Source of the DNA: Actinomycetota bacterium
Lineage (GTDB): Bacteria; Actinomycetota; Actinomycetes; Nanopelagicales; Nanopelagicaceae
Assembly: GCA_009705165.1 (NCBI GenBank)
Contig: WLCU01000048.1
Coordinates: forward strand, 1-7,155
Direction of reading: 5' to 3'
DNA length: 7,155 nucleotides
Shown here in pieces: positions 1-5,699 of the stretch. How positions within the stretch are numbered: position 1 is the first letter of the stretch; each line of letters begins with the position of its first letter. Below the pieces are notes generated by a model, which was not told where the DNA came from, did not search any database, and worked only from the letters and a program-made list of their open reading frames with translations. The position numbers were made by a program, and so were the translations under genes.

Positions 1-551
1 CGTTCTAATCCCTCAGCAATTAAAGATTCAACAACATCTGCCCCGCGCACAATAAATTCACCTAAATCTTTTTGTTCTACCTTTGAAAATGCTTTTAAAA
101 CAAAATCAGCTGGATCTTGTTCACCCATAGGGCGTCCGATGCCAAGGCGCACTCGGTAATACTCAGCGGTGCTAAAAGCTGAAGTCATTGATTTCAAGCC
201 ATTGTGGCCATTATCGCCACCTGCGATTTTGGTACGAATTGCCGCAAATGGAATATCTAATTCATCATGCAGAGCAATAATTTTTTGTGGTTCTATAGAA
301 TAGAAATTAGCTAAAGCTTTAATTGGACCGCCAGTTTCATTCATATACGATTTTGATTTAGCCACAATCACTGGATGCGCATCAACTCCAACGCCTAATT
401 TAAAAGCAGCGATATCTGTGCGTGATTTATGTGAAGATAATTTAACGTTGTGGCGTCGAACTAATTCATCGATCACCATCTGGCCCACGTTGTGACGGGT
501 GGCAGCGTATTTATCGCCTGGATTTCCCAGGCCCACTACCAACCACGTCAT
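1..551 (-). CDS. pth: Peptidyl-tRNA hydrolase, 3' end cut by window edge
   Basis: Cytosolic enzyme that cleaves the ester bond between peptide and tRNA in peptidyl-tRNAs dropped from stalled ribosomes, so that the tRNA can be reused. I translated 183 codons from the ATG at 549-551; the frame is still open at base 1. Bacterial Pth is about 190 residues, so only a few C-terminal residues are missing. The N terminus reads MTWLVVGLGNPGDKYAATRH. The active-site set is visible: Asn10 in GLGNPG, catalytic His20 in TRHNVG, Asn71 in SYMNETG, Asp96 in LHDELD and Asn117 in GHNGLKS. The glycine-rich segment before GHNG reads AGGDN. It begins 17 nt after rplY. No Shine-Dalgarno is visible in that spacer, so translation is probably coupled to rplY. 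The rplY-pth pairing is common in Actinobacteria. Identity is secure. Confidence 0.97.
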   Translation of the reverse strand, partial: MTWLVVGLGNPGDKYAATRHNVGQMVIDELVRRHNVKLSSHKSRTDIAAFKLGVGVDAHPVIVAKSKSYMNETGGPIKALANFYSIEPQKIIALHDELDIPFAAIRTKIAGGDNGHNGLKSMTSAFSTAEYYRVRLGIGRPMGEQDPADFVLKAFSKVEQKDLGEFIVRGADVVESLIAEGLE

Positions 552-568
552 AACGGTAAGCGTAAGGG

Positions 569-1189
569 TTAAGCGTCCTTCTTATCAGCATCTGATGCAG
601 GTGCTGCATCGGTTGCTGCTGCAGCTGGTGCTGCTGCTTCTTCAGTTGCTGCAGTTGCCTTCTCAGACAAGTGAACAACGATTGTCTTTGGATCTGATTC
701 AAGTTCAACGCCAGCTGGAAGCTTCACATCTGATGCATAACGTGACTCACCTGAGTGCATGCCCTGGATATCAACTTCTAGGAAGCTTGGAATAGCTGAT
801 GCATCAACACGAACTTCAATTGTGTTGTGAACATGCTCAAGAATTCCATCGCGATCGTGTTCTCCCAATGCGTGAACTGGAACAGATACAACAACCTTTT
901 CGCCACGACGGACGATTACTAAGTCGATGTGCTCGAGAATCTGCTTAAGTGGATCGCGAACAATTGCCTTTGGAAGTGTGAGTTCATTCTTTCCATCAAT
1001 TGTGATGTCAAGCAAAACGTTTGACTGCTTAAGCGCAACGCCAAGTTCGCGTGCTGGAAGCGTGATGTGTTGTGGCTTTTCACCGTGACCGTAGATAACG
1101 GCTGGAACCAAGCCATCGCGACGTGCACGACGAGATGCGCCCTTACCAAATTCGGTACGACGTACGCCGTTGATGCTGATTTCTGCCAT
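569..1189 (-). CDS. rplY: 50S ribosomal protein L25, long Ctc-type with Ala-rich tail
   Basis: Ribosomal protein of the L25/TL5/CTC family, which binds 5S rRNA in the large subunit. The 206-residue product is the long form. Residues about 1-95 form the 5S-binding domain (start MAEISINGVRR, then the basic GKGASRRARRDGLVPAVIYG). Residues about 96-177 form the second, beta-rich CTC domain (VSVPVHALGEH, LPAGVELESDP). The last ~30 residues are a low-complexity tail of Ala, Glu, Asp and Thr ending in DKKDA, probably disordered. The ATG at 1187-1189 is preceded by the strongest ribosome-binding site in the window, AAAGGAGA with seven bases between AAGGAG and ATG. That site can be buried in a leader hairpin (separate entry). 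pth follows after 17 nt. In Bacillus the homologue Ctc is a general stress protein; whether this one is stress-regulated cannot be read here. Confidence 0.96.
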   Translation of the reverse strand: MAEISINGVRRTEFGKGASRRARRDGLVPAVIYGHGEKPQHITLPARELGVALKQSNVLLDITIDGKNELTLPKAIVRDPLKQILEHIDLVIVRRGEKVVVSVPVHALGEHDRDGILEHVHNTIEVRVDASAIPSFLEVDIQGMHSGESRYASDVKLPAGVELESDPKTIVVHLSEKATAATEEAAAPAAAATDAAPASDADKKDA

Positions 1190-1252
1190 TTTAAATCTCC
1201 TTTGGAATTACTTCGGTGTCTGCACAAAGTTCCAGTAAGGAGTTAAACCTTA
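1190..1252 (-). promoter_or_regulatory. rplY leader: hairpin sequestering the Shine-Dalgarno, with an alternative upstream pairing
   Basis: Read on the minus strand, CTCCTT (1242-1237) is perfectly complementary to the rplY ribosome-binding site AAGGAG (1202-1197). The stem continues inward: TGGA (1234-1231) with TCCA (1206-1203), ACTT (1230-1227) with AAGT (1213-1210), and GTG (1225-1223) with CAC (1218-1216), closed by a CAGA tetraloop. That gives 17 pairs in 46 nt with small bulges (2 nt at 1235-1236, 3 nt at 1207-1209, and a 1x2 internal loop). TAAGG (1252-1248) can instead pair with CCTTA (1240-1236) across a 7-nt loop, which would free the ribosome-binding site. The pairings are seen directly; a switch function (L25 feedback, temperature or another signal) is inference. 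I do not recognise a named RNA family. Confidence 0.6.
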
Positions 1253-1274
1253 AAACCGTCGATAACGGAAGTAA

Positions 1275-1302
1275 ATTCTTACCCTCGCCGGAACAAGCGC
1301 AA
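1275..1302 (-). promoter_or_regulatory. Weak candidate promoter for rplY-pth
   Basis: On the minus strand TTGCGC (1302-1297) and AAGAAT (1280-1275) are separated by 16 nt and resemble a housekeeping -35/-10 pair. This would start transcription near 1268 and give a leader of roughly 80 nt that includes the Shine-Dalgarno hairpin. The match is imperfect in both boxes. The main support is that the 158-nt prs-rplY spacer is the longest in the window and needs a reason to exist. Read-through from prs is the alternative. Confidence 0.25.
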
Positions 1303-1347
1303 GGTTATTGGACAGTCCGCAGATTAGGCAAATCCTTAGGAGATTGC

Positions 1348-2328
1348 TTAGGAGTGGCCGTCGAACAGGCTTGTGACTGAGCCATCTTCGAATACTTCGC
1401 GAATGGCGCGGGCTAAAAGTGGTGCGATTGAAAGGACGGTGAGGCCATCAAATTTTTGATCCTCAGAGATTGGCAGAGTATTTGTGATGACAACTTCTGA
1501 TGCACGCGATGCCTTGAGGCGATCAACTGCTGGGCCCGAGAGAACTGCGTGAGTTGCTGCGATGATGACATCTTTTGCGCCAGCATCAAAGAGTGCTTCA
1601 ACAGCTTTAGTAATTGTGCCGGCAGTGTCGATCATGTCGTCAATAACTACACATGTTTGACCCTGTACATCACCAACTACGCGCCCAGTTGTTGATTCAT
1701 TAGGAATTCGTGGGTCACGAGTTTTGTGAATAAAAGCAATCGGACATCCGCCAAGCAAATCTGACCACCGTTCTGCAACGCGAACTCGGCCAGAGTCTGG
1801 AGAAACAATAGTTAAACGGCTGCGATCTACTTTGCTGCCAACATAATTAGCAAGCATTGGAAGTGCGAAGAGATGATCAACTGGGCCATCAAAGAAACCT
1901 TGAATTTGTGAAGTGTGCAAATCAACGCACATCAATCGATCAGCGCCGGCAGTCTTGAAAAGGTCAGCCATTAATCTGGCAGTAATTGGTTCACGTCCGC
2001 GACTCTTTTTATCTTGGCGTGCGTAACCATAAAATGGTGCAACAACCGTAATGCGCTTTGCAGATGCACGCTTAAGTGCATCGACCATGATTAGTTGTTC
2101 CATGATCTGCTTATTGACAGGAGTTGTGTGGCTTTGAATTACGAAAGCGTCGCAACCACGGACAGATTCTTCGAAGCGAACAAAGATTTCGCCATTAGCA
2201 AAGTCATAAGCAGAAGTTGGCGTGAGTGGAATACCGAGTTCGGATGCAACTTCATCGGCTAGTTCGGGAAATCCGCGGCCTGCAAAAAGACGTAATCTCT
2301 TTTCAGAAGATAAACGGATCTCGCTCAT
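1348..2328 (-). CDS. prs: Ribose-phosphate pyrophosphokinase (PRPP synthetase)
   Basis: Cytosolic enzyme making phosphoribosyl pyrophosphate from ribose 5-phosphate and ATP, the entry point for purine, pyrimidine, histidine, tryptophan and NAD synthesis. The 326 residues match the length of actinobacterial class I enzymes. Visible motifs are the flexible catalytic loop YARQDKKSRGRE (102-113), the family signature DLHTSQIQGFFDGPVD (136-151) with the metal/catalytic His138, VSPDSGRVRVAE (175-186), and the PRPP-binding loop VIDDMIDTAGT (228-238). The ATG lies 3 nt after the glmU stop (TAG TAA ATG). Its purine-rich Shine-Dalgarno, GAAAGG, sits inside the last glmU codons with about seven bases to the start, so glmU and prs are almost surely co-transcribed and translationally coupled. 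It ends with TAA; the 158-nt spacer to rplY follows. Confidence 0.99.
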   Translation of the reverse strand: MSEIRLSSEKRLRLFAGRGFPELADEVASELGIPLTPTSAYDFANGEIFVRFEESVRGCDAFVIQSHTTPVNKQIMEQLIMVDALKRASAKRITVVAPFYGYARQDKKSRGREPITARLMADLFKTAGADRLMCVDLHTSQIQGFFDGPVDHLFALPMLANYVGSKVDRSRLTIVSPDSGRVRVAERWSDLLGGCPIAFIHKTRDPRIPNESTTGRVVGDVQGQTCVVIDDMIDTAGTITKAVEALFDAGAKDVIIAATHAVLSGPAVDRLKASRASEVVITNTLPISEDQKFDGLTVLSIAPLLARAIREVFEDGSVTSLFDGHS

Positions 2329-2331
2329 TTA

Positions 2332-3750
2332 CTAGCCTTTCTTCTCTTTAGCTTCGGCGGCTTGTGCTGATTTACTTCCTGCACGCTTGCGCAGGACCCA
2401 ACCTAATACATTTTTTTGCTTAGCTCGGCCAACACCAATCGCGCCGGCAGGAACATCTTCAGTAATTACAGAACCCGCGGCCGTGTATGCCCCATCGCCA
2501 ACGGTTACAGGTGCAACCAACATGGTGTCGCTACCAATTCGGACGTGATCTCCGACAGTGGTGTGATGCTTGTCTACGCCATCGTAATTAACAAAAATTG
2601 TTGCTGCGCCGATATTGCTGCCTTCGCCGATGGTTGCATCTCCAACATATGAAAGATGTGGAACTTTAGAACCAGTGCCGACTGTTGCATTTTTCATCTC
2701 AACGAATGCGCCAGCTTTAGTTGCATCGCCTAATACCGTGCCGGCGCGAAGGTAAGTGAATGGGCCAACGGTTGAACCCTCACCAATAACAGTGTCTGTG
2801 GCTATTGATTCAAGGACTGAAGCACCTTGTTTTACTTGGCAGTTTGTCAATGTTGTGCGCGGGCCAATTACTGCGCCAGCTTCAATAGTTGTTGCACCGT
2901 AAATGGCACTTCCTGGATGAATGCTCACATCGTTTGAAATCGAAGCTGTTGCATCAATCCAGGTAGTTGTTGGGTCAATGATTGTGACTCCAGCGCGCAT
3001 CCAATGATCATTGATGCGATCGCGCAAAAGGGCGGCTGATTCTGCAAGTTGCACACGATCGTTGACGCCAAGGATTTCAGTGAAGTCATCAATCATTATT
3101 GCTGCAACTGATGCACCTTCGCTCTTTAAAATTCCGATTACATCAGTTAGATAAAGTTCGCCTTGGGCATTTGAATTATTGAGCTTTCCAATTGACGCAG
3201 CTAAAGCTTTGCCATCAAATGCATATACGCCAGAGTTAATTTCAAAAATAAACTTTTGATCTTCGCTGGCATCTTTTTCTTCAACAATTTTTAATAGTTC
3301 ATCGGCATCATCACGAATAATGCGACCATATCCAGTTGGGTCTGGGTGCTCGGCAGTTAAAACCGATGCAGCAAAATTCCCGGCGTTGTGTGCTTCGATG
3401 AAAGCTGCCAGTGATTGACCAGTAAGCATTGGTGTGTCACCTGCAAGAACAAGCACGGTCCCTTGCGGAGTTAATCCTGCGAGCGCTAACTGCGCAGCAT
3501 GGCCGGTTCCCCCGCGGTGTTCTTGAAAAACAGTTGTGGCTTTTGGAGCAATGATTGAAATATGTTCTTCGACAGATTCGCGGCCAGAGCCAACAACAAT
3601 TCGAATCTCTTGTGCGTTTAATTGATCAACTGCGTGTAGAACGTGTCCAAGTAACGAACGTCCGGCAACGCTATGGAGAACTTTGGCTTGAGCCGATTTC
3701 ATCCGTGTTCCTTCGCCAGCTGCGAGGATAATCACGGTTTGTACGGTCAC
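2332..3750 (-). CDS. glmU: Bifunctional GlcNAc-1-P uridyltransferase / GlcN-1-P acetyltransferase
   Basis: Makes UDP-GlcNAc, the precursor of peptidoglycan and other envelope sugars, by acetylating glucosamine 1-phosphate and then transferring UMP from UTP. The 472 residues contain both domains. The N-terminal pyrophosphorylase has LAAGEGTRMKS (9-19) with Lys23 in AKVLH, QEHRGGTGHA (76-85), and LAGDTPML (102-109) with the metal-binding Asp105. The C-terminal left-handed beta-helix acyltransferase starts near residue 255; it has hexapeptide repeats, HLSYVGDA with the catalytic His365, and NYDG (388-391). The tail is Lys/Ala-rich. The start is GTG at 3748-3750, chosen because the protein then begins directly at the conserved strand MTVQTVIILAAG. 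An AGGA lies seven bases upstream, within a small hairpin (separate entry). The gene begins 43 nt after the tRNA-Gln and is coupled to prs downstream. Confidence 0.99.
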   Translation of the reverse strand: MTVQTVIILAAGEGTRMKSAQAKVLHSVAGRSLLGHVLHAVDQLNAQEIRIVVGSGRESVEEHISIIAPKATTVFQEHRGGTGHAAQLALAGLTPQGTVLVLAGDTPMLTGQSLAAFIEAHNAGNFAASVLTAEHPDPTGYGRIIRDDADELLKIVEEKDASEDQKFIFEINSGVYAFDGKALAASIGKLNNSNAQGELYLTDVIGILKSEGASVAAIMIDDFTEILGVNDRVQLAESAALLRDRINDHWMRAGVTIIDPTTTWIDATASISNDVSIHPGSAIYGATTIEAGAVIGPRTTLTNCQVKQGASVLESIATDTVIGEGSTVGPFTYLRAGTVLGDATKAGAFVEMKNATVGTGSKVPHLSYVGDATIGEGSNIGAATIFVNYDGVDKHHTTVGDHVRIGSDTMLVAPVTVGDGAYTAAGSVITEDVPAGAIGVGRAKQKNVLGWVLRKRAGSKSAQAAEAKEKKG

Positions 3751-3752
3751 GA

Positions 3753-3779
3753 GTGAATCCTATCGGGTGAGATATTCAC
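3753..3779 (-). promoter_or_regulatory. Hairpin over the glmU ribosome-binding site
   Basis: On the minus strand GTGAAT (3779-3774) pairs with ATTCAC (3758-3753). Inside it ATC (3773-3771) pairs with GAT (3764-3762) around a TCACCC loop, leaving AGG (3761-3759) as a bulge. That is nine pairs. The AGGA Shine-Dalgarno of glmU is made of the bulge plus the first base of the 3' arm, and the GTG start is two bases past the stem. The pairing is visible. A role in limiting glmU translation or in trimming the tRNA transcript is inference. Confidence 0.4.
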
Positions 3780-3793
3780 GATTTGGAATCCGA

Positions 3794-3868
3794 TGGCTCC
3801 GCCACCAGGTATCGATCCTGGACCCTGGGCTTCAAAGGCCCATGTGCTAGCCACTACACAATGGCGGA
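3794..3868 (-). tRNA. tRNA-Gln, anticodon UUG
   Basis: Full cloverleaf on the minus strand, 75 nt including a genomically encoded CCA (3796-3794). Acceptor TCCGCCA pairs with TGGCGGA, with discriminator G73. The D stem is GTGT/GCAC (closing on a G-U pair), and the anticodon stem is TGGGC/GCCCA around loop CTTTGAA, giving anticodon TTG, which reads CAA and CAG glutamine codons. The variable loop is GGGT and the T stem CCAGG/CCTGG. The first pair is U1-A72, which is known to be an identity element for the GatCAB amidotransferase; this fits the usual bacterial route of charging with Glu and then amidating. The T loop reads ATCGATA, with A at position 54 instead of the near-universal T and A at 60. 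The gene sits on the operon strand, 52 nt after ispE and 43 nt before glmU. Confidence 0.97.
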
Positions 3869-3920
3869 ACCCGTATTCTCCCTCATAAATGGGGATGGTT
3901 ATGACCATATTGCGCGTGCT
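3869..3920 (-). other. ispE to tRNA-Gln spacer with small hairpins
   Basis: This 52-nt spacer holds a 5-bp hairpin, ATGGT/ACCAT with a 4-nt loop (3908-3895 on the minus strand), followed by a weaker CCC...GGG pairing just before the tRNA. Neither is followed by a T run, so I do not call a terminator. I see no convincing -35/-10 pair. The tRNA may therefore be transcribed from the upstream operon and cut out, but a weak promoter cannot be excluded. Confidence 0.3.
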
Positions 3921-4835
3921 TTATGAGATTACTTTTGCCCCTGGAACTGGGCCATAGGCACGAACAACGCTGCCAACTACTCCACTTGCCGTAAGTGCCA
4001 CGGTTAAATCAAGGCCAGCTTCTTCATCGGCAACTAAGAATGCAACCGTTGGGCCAGAACCTGAGACTAAGGCACCTAATGCGCCATATTCCTGGCCAAC
4101 ATCTAAAACTAATCGCAATGCAGGTCGCAATGAACATGCCGCTGCCTGTAAATCATTTACTAATGCCGCCCCTACCGATTCTGCATCTGCAGCTAAAAGG
4201 GCCTGCATCAAAGCTTCATTTGTTTGTGGTTCTACGATTTCTAAACCTGTACGCAATCGATCGCATTCGGCATACACGGCAGGAGTTGAAAGTCCGTGTG
4301 TAGAAAGTGCAAGTACCCAGTGATAAGTGCCGCGAGAAAGGGCAGAAGTTAATTGGTCTCCGTGGCCCGTCCCAATTGCAGTTCCGCCATTTAACATGAA
4401 AGGAACATCGCTTCCGATTTTTGCTGCGATGTCAGACATTTCTTCGCGGCTCATTCCTAAGGAATACAAATAATCGATTGCAACAATTGTTGCTGCAGCA
4501 TCTGCGCTACCGCCAGCCATTCCGCCGGCAACTGGAATCGATTTCTTAATCTCAATATGTACATCAAGATCTAAGTCATATTCCTGTGCCAAAAGGGCAG
4601 CCGCTTGGGCTGCTAAATTATTTGTATCTGCAGGGACGCCGTGTGTTTGATCTCCTGAGATTGAAACTGTGACGCCAGATTTAGGCTGTGCAAGCGATAA
4701 CGTAACTTCATCATAAATTGAGATTGCTTGAAAAACCGATACCAAATTATGAAAGCCATCTTCTTCGCGTGGACCGACTGATAGTTGCAGGTTGACCTTT
4801 GCAGGAACCCGAACAGTCACACTCTTTACTGGCAT
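3921..4835 (-). CDS. ispE: 4-diphosphocytidyl-2-C-methyl-D-erythritol kinase
   Basis: GHMP-family kinase of the non-mevalonate (MEP) isoprenoid pathway; it phosphorylates the 2-hydroxyl of CDP-methylerythritol with ATP. The 304 residues are family-typical. The three GHMP motifs are present: VPAKVNLQL (10-18) with Lys13; the ATP-binding glycine-rich loop PVAGGMAGGSADAA (101-114); and LVSGSGPTVAF (257-267). The substrate region DGFHNLVSVFQ (26-36) and the catalytic Asp143 in KIGSDVPF are also intact. The ATG at 4833-4835 is 21 nt after the rsmA stop, with an AAGG about seven bases upstream, so it belongs to the metG-tatD-rsmA-ispE run. The rsmA-ispE pairing is conserved in Actinobacteria. The gene ends in TAA, and the tRNA follows. 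Confidence 0.98.
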   Translation of the reverse strand: MPVKSVTVRVPAKVNLQLSVGPREEDGFHNLVSVFQAISIYDEVTLSLAQPKSGVTVSISGDQTHGVPADTNNLAAQAAALLAQEYDLDLDVHIEIKKSIPVAGGMAGGSADAAATIVAIDYLYSLGMSREEMSDIAAKIGSDVPFMLNGGTAIGTGHGDQLTSALSRGTYHWVLALSTHGLSTPAVYAECDRLRTGLEIVEPQTNEALMQALLAADAESVGAALVNDLQAAACSLRPALRLVLDVGQEYGALGALVSGSGPTVAFLVADEEAGLDLTVALTASGVVGSVVRAYGPVPGAKVIS

Positions 4836-4856
4836 GGTTTGACCTTAATGCGTTGG

Positions 4857-5699
4857 CTAGAAAATGTCAGGTGCAACTGCAGCGATGGCACAAAATCCGT
4901 CGATTTCTAAAGCTTCACCACGCAAAGTTGGATCTATTTTTGCGCGGATAAGAATCTCTTCAGCCGCAGAAGATGAGCCATAAAGGGTAGATAACGCCGA
5001 TCGCAGCATCTTTCGGCGTTGAGCAAATGCTGCATCAATAATTGTAAAAACCTTTTTTCGTAGTTCTTCATCCCCAGGCGTTGGGCGTCTTGTAAAGCCA
5101 ACTAATTTCGAATCTACATTCGGAGCTGGCCAAAACACCGAGCGCGAAACCGAACCCGCGCCTTTTACATCGGCCCACCAAGCCGCCTTAACTGATGGAA
5201 TTCCATAATCTTTAGTCCCAGGTTTTGCCGCTAAACGATCAGCAACTTCGGCCTGAACCATAACGACACCGGTCCGAAGCGTTGGAAATACTTCGAGCAG
5301 GTGAAGCAATACGGGAACTGAAACATTGTAAGGAAGATTTGCAACTAACACCGTTGGATCTTTAGGCAATGTATGAATTGCTAAGGCATCTTTATTAATC
5401 ACGGTTAACTTTTCTGGATGTTCGAAAAGATCTGCAACAGTTAGTGGTAGTTGCTGGGCAAGACGCGGATCTATTTCTACGGCGATAACTGATTCAGCGC
5501 TTTCTAACAAAGCTAGCGTCAGTGAACCCAGACCCGGCCCAATTTCAAGAGCAACATCGGTTGGGCCAACTGCCGCAGTACGCACAATTTTTGTACAAAC
5601 ATTTGAATCGATAACAAAGTTTTGGCCTAGCGATTTAGATGGTTTTAAATCTAAAGCTGCAGCTAACTCGCGAATTTGCGCCGCACCAAGAAGTGTCAT
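4857..5699 (-). CDS. rsmA: 16S rRNA dimethyladenosine transferase (RsmA/KsgA)
   Basis: SAM-dependent enzyme that dimethylates the two adjacent adenines in the terminal helix of 16S rRNA, a late 30S maturation step; its loss is the classic route to kasugamycin resistance. The 280 residues show the family landmarks in order: SLGQNFVID (23-31), the SAM-binding motif EIGPGLGSLT (52-61), acidic VEIDPRLA (74-81), the catalytic motif NLPYNVSVP (121-129), FWPAPNVDS (189-197), and the C-terminal QRRKMLRSAL (228-237). The ATG overlaps the tatD stop in an ATGA arrangement and has no Shine-Dalgarno, so initiation probably depends on ribosomes finishing tatD. The stop is TAG. Identity is secure. Confidence 0.98.
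   Translation of the reverse strand: MTLLGAAQIRELAAALDLKPSKSLGQNFVIDSNVCTKIVRTAAVGPTDVALEIGPGLGSLTLALLESAESVIAVEIDPRLAQQLPLTVADLFEHPEKLTVINKDALAIHTLPKDPTVLVANLPYNVSVPVLLHLLEVFPTLRTGVVMVQAEVADRLAAKPGTKDYGIPSVKAAWWADVKGAGSVSRSVFWPAPNVDSKLVGFTRRPTPGDEELRKKVFTIIDAAFAQRRKMLRSALSTLYGSSSAAEEILIRAKIDPTLRGEALEIDGFCAIAAVAPDIF

Noticed and set aside
600..660. GCN-rich stretch as a DNA repeat element or CRISPR-like array
   Set aside because: It is the codon repeat of the alanine-rich C terminus of L25, with irregular spacing and an intact reading frame.
499..795. Open frames (both strands) rich in Leu and Gln across the end of rplY
   Set aside because: They are out-of-frame readings of the GC-rich alanine repeat that encodes the L25 tail.
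1328..1347. Hairpin after prs as an intrinsic terminator
   Set aside because: Six pairs with a bulge and no following T tract on the minus strand; kept only as a minor observation.
3862..3869. Shifted acceptor stem beginning one base earlier (TTCCGCC)
   Set aside because: It would leave no discriminator base before CCA; the TCCGCCA/TGGCGGA register gives seven Watson-Crick pairs, G73 and CCA.
3895..3908. ATGGT/ACCAT hairpin after ispE as a terminator
   Set aside because: Only five pairs, A/T-rich, and no T run on either strand.
3995..4303. Open plus-strand frame of about 100 codons inside ispE
   Set aside because: It lies wholly antisense to a well-conserved gene, its composition (Leu/Gln/Arg/His rich) is that of a shadow frame, and it has no domain.
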